Part shown: one piece after another, positions 37,699 through 47,116 of the stretch | Position numbering within the stretch: position 1 is the first letter of the stretch | Layout of the letters: each line of letters begins with the position of its first letter | Position numbers and translations under genes: made by a program | Assembly: GCA_002897995.1 (NCBI GenBank) | Contig: BDTT01000127.1 | Coordinates: 1 to 64,000, forward strand | Direction of reading: 5' to 3' | Length of the DNA: 64,000 bases | DNA from: a bacterium BMS3Bbin10 | GTDB lineage: Bacteria > Pseudomonadota > Alphaproteobacteria > Rhizobiales > Methyloligellaceae | Notes under the pieces: model-generated | What the model was told of the DNA's origin: nothing | Databases searched by the model: none | Seen by the model: the letters and a program-made list of their open reading frames with translations, nothing else

Positions 37699-39042
37699 TT
37701 GAAACCTGCCGGCAGGCTCCAGGCCGCCATCGAAATTCTGGCTGAGATTAAAACGCGCCATCGTCCCGCCAGCCAAGCGCTTTCGGACTGGGGCCGGGGG
37801 CACCGCTTCGCCGGGTCCGGCGACCGCGCGGCCATCGGCAACATCGTCTATGACGCACTGAGACACCGTGCCTCCATTGCGTGGCGCATGGGGAGCGCAG
37901 AGGCAAGGGCTCTGGCTCTGGGAGTCATGGTGTTCCATTGGGACGAGAGCGCCGAAAGCCTGGGCGAAATGTTCGCGCGCGACCCTCACGCACCGGAGAC
38001 TTTGAGCGAGGAGGAAGTCAAAGCGCTTGAAACAGGTACTCTGGAGGGCGCCCCCGGCTGGGTGCAGGGCGACATTCCTGAATGGCTGGAAGAGGCTTTC
38101 GAGGGTAATTTCTCCGAAGACTATATCGCGGAGGGGCAGGCGCTCGCCCTTCGCCCGCCAACGGATTTCCGCATCAATACGCTCAAAGCTGACCGCGGCA
38201 AGGTCATGAAGGCGTTAAAGCGCTTCAATCCGGAGCCAATGGAACTCTCGCCCATTGGGTTGCGCATCGCGCCCTCCGCCGGTCCCGCGCGCACGGCCAA
38301 TCTTCAGCCCGAAGCCGCCTACCAGAAAGGCTGGGTCGAGGTGCAGGACCAGGGCAGTCAGGTGTGTTCGCTGCTCGTTTACGCCCGCCCCGGAGAGCAG
38401 GTTCTGGACTATTGCGCTGGCGCTGGCGGCAAGACGCTGGCGATGGCGGCGGCCATGGAAAATAAGGGTCAGATCTTCGCCTATGACGCCGACCGGAACC
38501 GGCTCAAGCCCATTTATGAGCGATTGAAGCGGGCCGGAACCCGCAACGTGCAGGTGCGTAGCCCCGGCGAGTCTCTGGAAGACCTGACGGGCAAGATGGA
38601 CCGTGTTGTGGTTGACGCGCCATGTACCGGTTCGGGCGTGTGGCGGCGCAGGCCGGACGCCAAATGGCGGTTGACGCCGGACGCGCTGGAAAAACGTCTC
38701 GCGGAACAGGCACAGGTTCTGGAAGAGGCCAGCGGCTATGTCCGCCCCGGCGGGTATCTCTGCTACATCACCTGCTCGGTGCTGGCGCAGGAGAATGAGG
38801 GCCAGGTGTCCGGATTTCTTGAGACCCATGAAGATTTCGAGCTGCTTTCCGCAGGGGAGGTCTGGGAAGAACTATTCCAGGGCGCGGACGCAAAACCCTG
38901 GTCGTCGGACGATTGTACGATCACGCTGACCCCGGCCTCCACAGGCACCGATGGATTTTTCTTCGCCGTCATGGGGCGGCGGACGGGCGAGGGAACGCCC
39001 CCATTGCCGACTCAGGCCTCTTCCGGTAACACCCGCCCATGA
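37699..39042 (+). CDS. rsmB: RsmB/NOP family 16S rRNA m5C methyltransferase
   Basis: This 447-residue SAM-dependent RNA methyltransferase contains [17 protein letters not shown] near residue 235 and both catalytic cysteines: [20 protein letters not shown] near 307 and CYITCSV near 357. I prefer TTG at 37699 ([14 protein letters not shown]), because homologs begin here and GGGAGGG lies six bases upstream; that sequence is the end of the DUF559 cassette. The in-frame ATG at 37684 would encode five residues from the repeat. The stop overlaps the guaA ATG (ATGA). Confidence 0.9.
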   Translation: MKPAGRLQAAIEILAEIKTRHRPASQALSDWGRGHRFAGSGDRAAIGNIVYDALRHRASIAWRMGSAEARALALGVMVFHWDESAESLGEMFARDPHAPETLSEEEVKALETGTLEGAPGWVQGDIPEWLEEAFEGNFSEDYIAEGQALALRPPTDFRINTLKADRGKVMKALKRFNPEPMELSPIGLRIAPSAGPARTANLQPEAAYQKGWVEVQDQGSQVCSLLVYARPGEQVLDYCAGAGGKTLAMAAAMENKGQIFAYDADRNRLKPIYERLKRAGTRNVQVRSPGESLEDLTGKMDRVVVDAPCTGSGVWRRRPDAKWRLTPDALEKRLAEQAQVLEEASGYVRPGGYLCYITCSVLAQENEGQVSGFLETHEDFELLSAGEVWEELFQGADAKPWSSDDCTITLTPASTGTDGFFFAVMGRRTGEGTPPLPTQASSGNTRP

Positions 39043-40586
39043 GCGATCACATTCTCATTATTGATTTTGGCTCCCAGGTCACCCAGCTCATCGCGCGGCG
39101 GGTGCGCGAGGCGGGGGTCTATTGCGAGATCGTACCCTTTCAGAAGGCGGAAGAGGTCTTCAGGGATTTTGCTCCCAGGGCCGTCATTCTCTCCGGCGGC
39201 CCGGCGAGCGTCCATGAGGCCGACACGCCGCGCGTGCCGGGCATCGTGTTCGAGTCCGGTTTGCCCCTGCTTGGCATCTGTTATGGCGAACAGGCCATCT
39301 GCGGGCAGCTTGGGGGCCAGGTCGAGCCCTCCGGCGAACGCGAATTCGGCCGCGCATTCGTCGACGTGAAAAAAGACTGCGCCCTGTTCGATGGCGTGTG
39401 GGCGCCGGGCGAACGGCACCAGGTTTGGATGAGCCACGGCGACAAAATCTCCGCCATACCCGATGGCTTCGACGTGGTCGCCACGTCGGACAATGCGCCC
39501 TTCGCGGCCATTGCCGATGAGGAACGGCGCATTTACGGCGTCCAGTTCCACCCCGAAGTGATGCACACGCCGGACGGGGCGAAGCTGCTGGCCAATTTCG
39601 CGCGTAACATCGCTGGCTGTTCGGGCGACTGGACCATGGCGCATTTCCACACCGAGGCGGTTGCCAAAATCCGTGCGCAGGTGGGGAAGGGCAAAGTCAT
39701 CTGCGGGCTGTCGGGCGGAGTCGACTCCGCCGTGGCCGCCGTGCTGATCCACGAGGCGATTGGCGACCAGCTCACCTGTATTTTCGTCGATCATGGCCTG
39801 ATGCGCCTGAACGAGGGAGACGAAGTCGTCTCCATGTTCCGCGGGTCCTACAACATCCCGCTTGTGCATGTGGAGGCCGGCGAGCGGTTCATCGGCGCGC
39901 TTGAGGGCGTCGATGACCCGGAGAAAAAGCGCAAGATCATCGGTGGGCTGTTCATCGACGTGTTCGACGAGGAAGCTGGCAAGCTCGGCGGCGCCGACTT
40001 TCTGGCGCAAGGCACGCTCTATCCCGATGTCATCGAAAGCGTGTCCTTCACCGGCGGTCCGTCGGTCACCATCAAGTCGCATCACAATGTGGGCGGATTG
40101 CCCGAACGCATGAATCTCAAACTGGTCGAGCCGTTGCGCGAGCTCTTCAAGGATGAAGTGAGGATATTGGGGCAGGAACTTGGATTGCCTGATAAATTCG
40201 TTGGCCGGCATCCCTTCCCGGGGCCGGGCCTGGCGATCCGTATCCCCGGCGCGATAACCCGCGACAAGCTCGAGACCCTGCGCAAGGCCGACGCCATTTA
40301 TCTCGATGAAATCCGCAAAAGCGGATTGTATGACGCCATCTGGCAGGCCTTCGCCGTGCTGCTGCCGGTGCGAAGCGTGGGCGTCATGGGCGATGCGCGA
40401 ACCTATGAATCCGTCTGCGCCTTGCGGGCGGTGAATTCATCGGACGGCATGACGGCGGATTATTACGGCTTCGACCATGAATTCCTCAGCCGCACCGCCA
40501 CCCGCATCATCAATGAGGTGAAGGGCATCAACCGCGTGGTCTACGACATCACCTCGAAACCGCCGGGTACGATAGAGTGGGAATAG
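39039..40586 (+). CDS. guaA: GMP synthase (glutamine-hydrolysing)
   Basis: The 515-residue enzyme aminates XMP to GMP. The class I glutamine amidotransferase domain (1-190) shows the nucleophile Cys in [10 protein letters not shown] near residue 85 and the His/Glu pair in GVQFHPEV near residue 170. The ATP pyrophosphatase domain has [11 protein letters not shown] near 232, and the C-terminal dimerisation domain includes [16 protein letters not shown] near 390 and ends in KPPGTIEWE. It is translationally coupled to rsmB. Confidence 0.97.
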   Translation: MSDHILIIDFGSQVTQLIARRVREAGVYCEIVPFQKAEEVFRDFAPRAVILSGGPASVHEADTPRVPGIVFESGLPLLGICYGEQAICGQLGGQVEPSGEREFGRAFVDVKKDCALFDGVWAPGERHQVWMSHGDKISAIPDGFDVVATSDNAPFAAIADEERRIYGVQFHPEVMHTPDGAKLLANFARNIAGCSGDWTMAHFHTEAVAKIRAQVGKGKVICGLSGGVDSAVAAVLIHEAIGDQLTCIFVDHGLMRLNEGDEVVSMFRGSYNIPLVHVEAGERFIGALEGVDDPEKKRKIIGGLFIDVFDEEAGKLGGADFLAQGTLYPDVIESVSFTGGPSVTIKSHHNVGGLPERMNLKLVEPLRELFKDEVRILGQELGLPDKFVGRHPFPGPGLAIRIPGAITRDKLETLRKADAIYLDEIRKSGLYDAIWQAFAVLLPVRSVGVMGDARTYESVCALRAVNSSDGMTADYYGFDHEFLSRTATRIINEVKGINRVVYDITSKPPGTIEWE

Positions 40587-40653
40587 GGTGCAGGTGAGTC
40601 CGCATTGGCGGAGTCTGAGCTAATATCGGGGATATTGAATATGATACGTGGCG

Positions 40654-40763
40654 GATGCTTCGAGACGCGCCCTTAGGGGCGCTCCTCAGCATGAGGTATG
40701 TGCTTGTCGTTCACTCATAAAACCTCATCCTGAGGAGGCGCGCCAGCGCCGTCTCGAAGGATG
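40654..40763. repeat. Paired palindromic repeats, locus B (REP/BIME-like)
   Basis: The first palindrome (40654-40696) reads from GATGCTTCGAGACGCG to CTCCTCAGCATGAGG, and the second (40723-40763) from CCTCATCCTGAGGAGGCG to CGTCTCGAAGGATG, in the opposite orientation. They are separated by 26 unrelated bases. The locus lies in the gap between guaA and the convergent DksA-like gene. Confidence 0.88.
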
Positions 40764-40853
40764 TGCGGATCGGTCGGAGTGGGTGACAGCCGGCATAGCC
40801 TGCCAGGCCATATAAGTATTCGGTTTTAGCAAGAGGCGATCCGCGTGACTTTT

Positions 40854-41195
40854 TCATCCCCCCGCGCATCTGATGCAGTGGGTCGCGGCCGGGTCAATTG
40901 CCAGCCTTTTCCCGCCGATATCCTCGTCGCATTCGGCGCAGGCGCCATATTCATCTTCATCCAGGCGTTCCAGAGCTTTCTCTATGCGTGAAATCTCAAC
41001 GGCCCGCTGGCGTTCGGTGGCCTGCGCCATGGCTTGCTGCTGCAGGGCATCCATGCGCGACAGCCGTCCCACGCTGGCCTGATCCAGCGTTACGGTCTCG
41101 CGGGCTTCAGCCGAGCCCTCGGAGAGCTTTTCCAGTTCCTCGCGGCGCGCGACCAGCGCTTCGCGGGCCTGTTTGCCGTTCAGTGTCACCGCCAT
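40854..41195 (-). CDS. TraR/DksA family zinc finger protein
   Basis: The 113-residue protein has a predicted coiled-coil from about residue 10 to 80 (many E, R, A and Q) and a C-terminal zinc finger CAECDEDIGGKRLAIDPAAT followed by HCIRC, the CxxC-x17-CxxC layout of the DksA/TraR family. Such proteins act in the RNA polymerase secondary channel, often with ppGpp. It is shorter than DksA proper (about 140-150), so a paralogous role is likely. It is divergent from panB. Confidence 0.9.
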   Translation of the reverse strand: MAVTLNGKQAREALVARREELEKLSEGSAEARETVTLDQASVGRLSRMDALQQQAMAQATERQRAVEISRIEKALERLDEDEYGACAECDEDIGGKRLAIDPAATHCIRCAGG

Positions 41196-41313
41196 GCCTT
41201 TCGCAAATTGATGCGTTATGACCCAAGGCTAGCAGACGCAGATAAGAAGATGGCAAAAATCGTGCGGGCGGGACATTAGGGCGCGGGGTCTTTATTGCAG
41301 TGCAAAAAAAGCC

Positions 41314-41332
41314 TATATCTGGGGCAGATATA
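41314..41332. promoter_or_regulatory. 8-bp perfect inverted repeat upstream of panB (possible operator)
   Basis: TATATCTG and CAGATATA flank GGG, giving a 19-base dyad about 60-80 bases before the panB start and after an A-rich tract (TGCAAAAAAAGCC). It could be an operator or part of a promoter; no known regulator site is recognised. Confidence 0.35.
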
Positions 41333-41394
41333 CGGTTTTGCCCGGACGCCGTGTCCGGATTTCATCCGCATACATTTTGGAGGCTGGTTATCCC

Positions 41395-42255
41395 GTGTCG
41401 ATACAAAAACCCGTCAAACGCATCGCCGCCCCGGATATTGCCGCCCGCAAGGGCGGCGAGCCGATTGTCTCGCTGACCGCCTATCATGCGCATACAGCCA
41501 GGATTCTGGACCCTCACGTGGATTTTCTTCTGGTGGGAGATTCGCTCGGTATGGTCATGCATGGGTTTGAGAGCACCGTGCCTGTGCCGCTGGATCTGAT
41601 GATCATGCATGGCGCCGCGGTGGTGCGCGGATCGTCGCAATCCCTTGTCGTCGTCGATATGCCGTTCGGCTCCTATGAGGAAAGCCCGAATCTCGCATTT
41701 CGCAATGCGGCGCGGGTGATGAAGGAAACCGGCTGCGGCGCGGTGAAGCTCGAAGGCGGCTCGCGCATGGGCGAGACCGTCCATTATCTGACCGAACGCG
41801 GCATCCCGGTGATGGCGCATATCGGCCTGACCCCGCAGTCGGTGCATGTCATGGGCGGATTCAAAACCCAGGGGCGTGAACGCGCCGAATGGGCGGCGAT
41901 CGAGGAAGACGCCAGGGTCATCGCCGAAGCGGGCGCTTTTTCCGTGGTGCTTGAGGGCATGGCCGAATTGCTTGCCGCGCGGATCACCAGATCATGCCCG
42001 ATCCCGACAATCGGCATTGGTGCGTCGGTGGAATGCGACGGCCAGATTCTCGTGCTGGAGGATATGCTGGGCCTGTCGCCGCGCGTTCCCAAATTTGTGA
42101 AGGAATTTGCGCAAATCGGCGATGCGATAGAGGGCGCCGTACGGTCCTATGCGGATGATGTGCGCGCCCGCCGCTTCCCGGCCAGCGAACACACCTACGC
42201 CATGAAGGACGACAAGAGCGCGGCCACGAAAAAGACCAAAATGACAGGCAGCTAG
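41395..42255 (+). CDS. panB: 3-methyl-2-oxobutanoate hydroxymethyltransferase (PanB)
   Basis: The 286-residue enzyme makes ketopantoate for pantothenate and CoA synthesis. Motifs include [59 protein letters not shown] and [20 protein letters not shown], with the metal-binding aspartates in place. GTG at 41395 has GGAGG eleven bases upstream and gives the usual N-terminus; the ORF-track TTG at 41338 overlaps the palindrome region and is rejected. No panC is adjacent. The tail is Lys-rich ([12 protein letters not shown]). Confidence 0.95.
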   Translation: MSIQKPVKRIAAPDIAARKGGEPIVSLTAYHAHTARILDPHVDFLLVGDSLGMVMHGFESTVPVPLDLMIMHGAAVVRGSSQSLVVVDMPFGSYEESPNLAFRNAARVMKETGCGAVKLEGGSRMGETVHYLTERGIPVMAHIGLTPQSVHVMGGFKTQGRERAEWAAIEEDARVIAEAGAFSVVLEGMAELLAARITRSCPIPTIGIGASVECDGQILVLEDMLGLSPRVPKFVKEFAQIGDAIEGAVRSYADDVRARRFPASEHTYAMKDDKSAATKKTKMTGS

Positions 42256-42419
42256 GCCTTGGAATTATGCCGTTAACCAAAACATGAGCCCGCCGTTCCC
42301 CCGTTTGCTTCGGGGCGTCCGGCGCGGTATCAATTGAGCCGAAGGCTCAGGCTTGCCGGAACGCGGGTCTGGGTGCGGGAATTTTCAGATTATAACCAGC
42401 AATGGATGCGGGTCGCGCT

Positions 42420-43100
42420 ATGAGTGACGAAAGTATTTTCCGTGAAGTCGATGAGGCGATCCGGCAAGACCAGCTGAAGGTTCTGTTGCGCAAATATGGC
42501 CTGCTGGTTTTGGGTGGCGCTGTCGCTATCGTCGCGGGTGTCAGCGGCTACAAATTCTGGAACTATTGGACGGCCCAGCAGGCCAGCGATGCGGGCGGGC
42601 GTTTCGTCGGCGCCGTGACCCTGCTGAGGGACGGCAAGAACGCCGAGGCGATCGAAGTCTTCAAGGCTCTGGCCGATGAGGGGCCAAGCGGGTACCGCAG
42701 GCTCGCCCGGTTTCGTCTCGCCGCCGTTTACGCAAAGGACGGCAAGATAGCCGAAGCCATCAATATCTACGATAATCTGGCAGCGGATTCCGGCCTCGAC
42801 AAGATCCAGCAGAGCTTTGCCGTCATTCAGGCGGCGACGCTCAGGCTTGACGACGCGCCCTTTGATGAAATGAACAAGCGGCTCAAAGCGCTGGCGGTGA
42901 CCGGCAATCCCTGGCGTCATTCCGCGCGCGAACTTCTGGGGCTGTCCGCCTATCGGGAGGGCAAAATGGCGGTCGCGGAGCGCTATTTCAATGTGATGCT
43001 GGGCGATCAGCAGACACCGGCCAATATGCGCCGGCGCGCGGAAATGATGCTGTCTCTTCTGGTTCAGTCCACCGGCGCGCCCGCCCCGGCCGGCAATTAA
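42420..43100 (+). CDS. Membrane-anchored TPR-like protein (YfgM-type ancillary SecYEG factor family)
   Basis: The 226-residue protein has a cytosolic N-terminus (SDESIFREVDEAIRQDQLKVLLRKYG), one transmembrane helix at about 29-47 (LLVLGGAVAIVAGVSGYKFW), and a periplasmic helical-repeat region. Homologs called tetratricopeptide/DUF2133-like proteins lie upstream of bamB in many proteobacteria, where E. coli YfgM links the translocon to periplasmic chaperones. The second ATG at 42420 matches family N-termini; the first at 42402 would add six residues. It is ten bases upstream of bamB. Confidence 0.86.
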   Translation: MSDESIFREVDEAIRQDQLKVLLRKYGLLVLGGAVAIVAGVSGYKFWNYWTAQQASDAGGRFVGAVTLLRDGKNAEAIEVFKALADEGPSGYRRLARFRLAAVYAKDGKIAEAINIYDNLAADSGLDKIQQSFAVIQAATLRLDDAPFDEMNKRLKALAVTGNPWRHSARELLGLSAYREGKMAVAERYFNVMLGDQQTPANMRRRAEMMLSLLVQSTGAPAPAGN

Positions 43101-43110
43101 CGGTCTTGAG

Positions 43111-44436
43111 ATGCGCTCGCCGAGATTGCGTTCACTGATTGTCCTGCTCTCCCTGGCGCTGGGGCCCCTCGCGCTGGCGGGTTGCGGCGGTTTGCCGAAG
43201 AGCCTCAACCCGTTCAAGAAGGAGGAGGTGAAACTGCCGGGCGAGCGGATTTCCGTCCTCAAGTCGCAGAAGGGTTTCGAAGTAGACGCTTCGCTTGCAA
43301 AAAAACCCGTTGTTCTGCCGGCGGCCCGGAATAACCCGGATTGGGATCAGCCGGGCGGAGTGGCGTCGAATGCGCCTGGACATCTCGCGTTCGGCGGCGG
43401 ATTGGGAATTGTCTGGAGCGCGGATATCGGCACGGGGTCCAGCGACGAGGGTCGCCTCACCGCCAGTCCGATCGTTTATCGGAACAAGATTTATTCGCTT
43501 GATATCCGAGGCGTCGTCTCGGCCTTCTCCACTTCCAGCGGATCACGGCTCTGGCGCGTGAGCCTCGCGCCGGAGAATGAGAGGGGGAATGAAGGCTTCG
43601 GCGGCGGTATGGCCGCGAGCGGCGGGCGTATTTTCGTGACCACCGGATTCGGCATCGTCGTTGCGCTCAACGCGGACAGCGGCGCGGTGGAGTGGACGCG
43701 CAAGATCGGTGTGCCGCTGCGCTCATCGCCGACCGCGATTGAGGGAAAACTGTTCTTCGTTTCCGCCGAGAGCAAGCTCTACTCTCTTTCCACGGTGGAT
43801 GGCGTGGAACTGTGGACTTTCCGCGGCTTGCCGGAAACCGCTACGCTGTTGAGCAATGTCAGTCCCGCCGTTGCCGGCGATTTGGTCGTCGTTCCGTACC
43901 CTTCGGGCGAGATCATTGCCTACAACATCAAAGCCAAACAGCCGGCCTGGGTGGATTCCCTTTCGCGCGTGCGCGACGGTTCTTCGCTGGCGTCGCTGTC
44001 CGATCCCGCACGTCCGGTCATCGACCGGGGGATAGTCTTCGCGGTCGGTCATTCGGGACGCATGATCGCTACATCCCAGAAATCCGGTGAACGGTTGTGG
44101 ACGAAAGTCGTGCGCGGTACGCAGATGCCGTGGTCTGCGGGGAATCTGGTTTATGTCATCGACATCAACGGCGTGTTGATGGCGTTGACGCGCAAGGAAG
44201 GCCGGGTGCGCTGGCTGACCGAGCTCCCGAATACGTCACGATGGAGCGGGCCCGTTCTCGCGGGTGGCCGGCTATGGGTCGTCTCCGCGGAGGGTGTCAT
44301 GGTTAGCGTTGACGCCAAAACAGGAAGCATCATGTCCCAGCGCGATCTCGGCACGCCGGTATTTATCGCGCCGATCGTGGCGTCGGGACGGATGTATGTC
44401 CTCACCGACAAGGCGCGCCTTCTCGCCCTGAACTAG
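43111..44436 (+). CDS. bamB: Outer membrane assembly lipoprotein BamB (PQQ-like beta-propeller)
   Basis: The 441-residue precursor has a lipoprotein signal with lipobox LALAGC (Cys24) and then repeated beta-propeller blades with PQQ-type motifs (SPIVYRNKIYSLDIRGVVSAF, FVTTGFGIVVALNADSGAVEW, VYVIDINGVLMALTRKEGRVRW). BamB is a scaffold of the BAM complex. The order TPR anchor, bamB, der is conserved across proteobacteria. With bamE at 3.2 kb, two BAM lipoproteins are in this window. Confidence 0.93.
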   Translation: MRSPRLRSLIVLLSLALGPLALAGCGGLPKSLNPFKKEEVKLPGERISVLKSQKGFEVDASLAKKPVVLPAARNNPDWDQPGGVASNAPGHLAFGGGLGIVWSADIGTGSSDEGRLTASPIVYRNKIYSLDIRGVVSAFSTSSGSRLWRVSLAPENERGNEGFGGGMAASGGRIFVTTGFGIVVALNADSGAVEWTRKIGVPLRSSPTAIEGKLFFVSAESKLYSLSTVDGVELWTFRGLPETATLLSNVSPAVAGDLVVVPYPSGEIIAYNIKAKQPAWVDSLSRVRDGSSLASLSDPARPVIDRGIVFAVGHSGRMIATSQKSGERLWTKVVRGTQMPWSAGNLVYVIDINGVLMALTRKEGRVRWLTELPNTSRWSGPVLAGGRLWVVSAEGVMVSVDAKTGSIMSQRDLGTPVFIAPIVASGRMYVLTDKARLLALN

Positions 44437-44536
44437 TGACGGTAATTCCACGCTGTTCTATAGGCCCGCTTGAGGTTAATAAACACTCGCAGCATGCGAG
44501 AGACACAGTTGTTCTCAAGATACAAGAGCCAGACCT

Positions 44537-45910
44537 ATGGTTGCCAAGATCGCCATTGTGGGACGGCCCAATGTGGGCAAGTCGACCCTGTTCAACCGTT
44601 TGACCGGAAAGCGGCTGGCTCTGGTTCACGAGGCGCCGGGCCTGACCCGCGACCGGCGCGGGGGCGACGCGGTCATCGGTTCCACCAAAGTCCGCCTGAT
44701 CGATACCGCCGGTCTTGAAGAAGCCGGCGAAGGCACAATTCAAGCGCGTATGCGCGGCCAGACGGAAGCTGCGCTCAAAGAAGCCGATATTCTTCTTTTC
44801 GTCATGGATGCCAGGGCTGGCGTCGTCCCCGCCGATGAGGTGTTTGCCGATCTGGCGCGCGCCTCCGGCAAACCGGTCATCCTGGCGGCCAACAAATGCG
44901 AGGGCCGGGTCGGTCAGAGCGGCAGTTACGAGGCCTTTTCGCTGGGCGTTGGCGAGCCCATCGCAATATCGGCGGAACACGGGCAAGGGCTGATCGAGCT
45001 GGGCGCCGCGATCGAGGCGGCCTGGGCGGAGCTGTCGGGTGGCGGCGAGAGCGAAGCACAGGGCGGGGAAGGCGATATCGATGCCGAATCTCAGGACCGG
45101 CCGCTTCGCATCGCGATTGTGGGCCGGCCGAATGTCGGCAAGTCGACGCTTGTGAATGCGATCCTGGGAGAGGACCGGCTGATTACGGGCCCGGAAGCCG
45201 GACTTACCCGCGATTCCATATCGGTGGAGATGTCCTGGAGGGGGCAGGACATGCGGCTGTTCGATACCGCCGGACTGCGCCGCAAGGCCAGGGTGAAGGC
45301 GGGGGCTGAATATCTGTCCGTTGGCGACGCGCTGCGGGCCATTCAGTTCGCGGAGATCGTTATCCTGCTGGTGGATGCGCAGGCGCCCCTCGAAAAGCAG
45401 GATTTGCAGATCGCAGATCTTGTGGCCAGAGAGGGAAGGGCGCTTGTTATCGCCATCAACAAATGGGACCTGGTAAGCGACAAGAAAGAGCAGCTCAAGG
45501 AGTTGCAGCGCGAGATCGAACGGCTCGTGCCGCAGGTCAGGGGGGTGCGTCTGGTACCGGTATCGGCCCTGAAGGCCAGCGGGCTGACCAAACTCATGAC
45601 GGCGGTGCTGGATATTTACGAAATCTGGAACCGCCGCATTCCCACCGCCGAACTCAATCGCTGGCTTAAAGAGATGCAGGAGCGTCACCCGCCCCCCGCG
45701 GTGCGGGGCAAACGCATCCGCCTGCGCTTCATGACCCAGCCCAATGCCCGCCCGCCAACCTTTATCGTGTTTTCCTCACGCGCCGAAAAATTACCGGAAT
45801 CCTATCGCCGGTACCTTACACAAGGGTTGCGCACGGCGTTCGATCTGCTGGCGGTGCCCATCAGGCTCAATCTCCGCAAGGGCAAGAACCCCTATGCATC
45901 GAAACGCTAA
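44537..45910 (+). CDS. der: Ribosome-associated GTPase Der (EngA)
   Basis: Der has two tandem GTPase domains and assists 50S assembly. The 457-residue protein has P-loops GRPNVGKS at residues 9-16 and 196-203, DTAGL in both switch II regions, NKCE and NKWD as G4 motifs (the first with Glu in place of Asp), and a C-terminal KH-like domain ending in RKGKNPYASKR. An acidic linker joins the domains at about 168-188. A 100-base leader separates it from bamB. Confidence 0.96.
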   Translation: MVAKIAIVGRPNVGKSTLFNRLTGKRLALVHEAPGLTRDRRGGDAVIGSTKVRLIDTAGLEEAGEGTIQARMRGQTEAALKEADILLFVMDARAGVVPADEVFADLARASGKPVILAANKCEGRVGQSGSYEAFSLGVGEPIAISAEHGQGLIELGAAIEAAWAELSGGGESEAQGGEGDIDAESQDRPLRIAIVGRPNVGKSTLVNAILGEDRLITGPEAGLTRDSISVEMSWRGQDMRLFDTAGLRRKARVKAGAEYLSVGDALRAIQFAEIVILLVDAQAPLEKQDLQIADLVAREGRALVIAINKWDLVSDKKEQLKELQREIERLVPQVRGVRLVPVSALKASGLTKLMTAVLDIYEIWNRRIPTAELNRWLKEMQERHPPPAVRGKRIRLRFMTQPNARPPTFIVFSSRAEKLPESYRRYLTQGLRTAFDLLAVPIRLNLRKGKNPYASKR

Positions 45911-45932
45911 AGCCTGTAAAACTTCCCCCATC

Positions 45933-46397
45933 ATGCCGGACGCCAAAAGCACAGAAGTTCTTTTCTATCACCTTGACCGCACACCGCTTGAGCGCGTGCT
46001 GCCGGGTTTGCTGGAAAAGACGCTTGAGCGCGGCTGGCGGGCGGTCGTCCAGGCGGGGTCTCAGGAACGCGTTGAGGCGCTCGATACCGCTCTCTGGACT
46101 TATCGCGACGGCTCCTTTCTGCCCCATGGAACCCTGAGCGACGCGAGAGAAGAAGAACAGCCGATTTTTCTCACCTCGGGGCCGGACAGGCCAAATGGCG
46201 CCAACATCCGCTTCTTTGTCGACGGCTCCGATGCGGATGACCTCTCAGCTTATGAGCGGGTGGTTTATCTGTTCGACGGTCGTGACGAGGCGGCGGTGGC
46301 GCAGGCTCGAACCCAGTGGACAAATGCAAAAGAAGCCGGTTACGACGTGACTTATTGGCAGCAAACCGAGCAGGGCAGGTGGGAGCAAAAAGCATGA
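45933..46397 (+). CDS. holC: DNA polymerase III chi subunit (HolC)
   Basis: The 154-residue protein matches HolC: EVLFYHLDRTPLERVLPGLLEKTLERGWRAVV at the N-terminus, then ALDTALWTYRDGSFLPHG and a C-terminal VVYLFDGRDEAAVAQARTQW. Chi connects the clamp loader with SSB. The start is the ATG at 45933; the ORF-track start lies far inside der in another frame. Its TGA overlaps the ATG of the next gene, so translation is coupled. Confidence 0.92.
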   Translation: MPDAKSTEVLFYHLDRTPLERVLPGLLEKTLERGWRAVVQAGSQERVEALDTALWTYRDGSFLPHGTLSDAREEEQPIFLTSGPDRPNGANIRFFVDGSDADDLSAYERVVYLFDGRDEAAVAQARTQWTNAKEAGYDVTYWQQTEQGRWEQKA

Positions 46398-47095
46398 CCG
46401 GTAACTCGGACGATGATCTTGAGAGCCGCAAGGAAGAGGGTCGCCGCCGTGCCGATACGCTCAGGGATTTCTATGTGGAAAGCGGCAATCCCATCGGCTG
46501 GTTCGAGGCCTGTTACGAGCAGGCGGAGGGTGAAGCGGCGCTTATTCCCTGGGGCCATGAAATAGCGCGTCCCGAATTTGTCGAATGGCTTGAGAGATTG
46601 CCCGAGGAGCGCCGGCGCGGCCGCGCACTCGATGTCGGTTGCGGGCTTGGCGACAATGCCGCGTATCTGGCCGGCGCCGGGTTCGAGGTCACGGCATTCG
46701 ATCTTTCGCCAACCGCCATTCGATGGGCGGCAAAGCGGTTCCCCGGCCAGGGCATCGACTGGCGCGCAGCCAATCTGGTCGATCCGCCGGAGGAATTTCA
46801 GGGCGCCTTCGATCTCGTCAATGAGACCTACACATTGCAGGCGCTGCGCTCGCCAATTCGTGAAGCCGCCATCCGGGCTCTGGCGGGTTTTGTAAAGCCT
46901 GGAGGAACATTGCTGATCGTGGGCCGGGGACGGCTCCCGGAGGAACCCGAAGACCCGCCGCCCTGGCCGCTTTTGCGCCCGGAACTGGACTGCCTTATTG
47001 AGGCAGGGCTGACGCTGGTGGAGTTTGAGGATTTCCACACCGATCGTAAGGGCCGCCCCGTGCGTCATTTCCGTATTGAATATACGCGGCCCTAA
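46394..47095 (+). CDS. Class I SAM-dependent methyltransferase
   Basis: The 233-residue protein has motif I ALDVGCGLGDNAAYLAGAG near residue 78, motif II VTAFDLS, and post I/III elements FDLVNETYTLQ and FVKPGGTLLIVGRG. The N-terminal DTLRDFYVESGNPIGWFEACYEQAEG resembles thiopurine/small-molecule methyltransferase-like proteins rather than RNA methylases. The substrate is unknown. It overlaps holC by four bases and is followed after 21 bases by an ABC ATPase. Confidence 0.83.
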   Translation: MTGNSDDDLESRKEEGRRRADTLRDFYVESGNPIGWFEACYEQAEGEAALIPWGHEIARPEFVEWLERLPEERRRGRALDVGCGLGDNAAYLAGAGFEVTAFDLSPTAIRWAAKRFPGQGIDWRAANLVDPPEEFQGAFDLVNETYTLQALRSPIREAAIRALAGFVKPGGTLLIVGRGRLPEEPEDPPPWPLLRPELDCLIEAGLTLVEFEDFHTDRKGRPVRHFRIEYTRP

Positions 47096-47116
47096 AGATC
47101 GAGGGGGGGAGGCCAG

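Noticed and set aside
39012-40211. 399-aa minus-strand ORF
   Set aside because: It is antisense to guaA, whose frame has all catalytic motifs.
44402-45688. 428-aa minus-strand ORF
   Set aside because: It is antisense to der and shows no recognisable domain.
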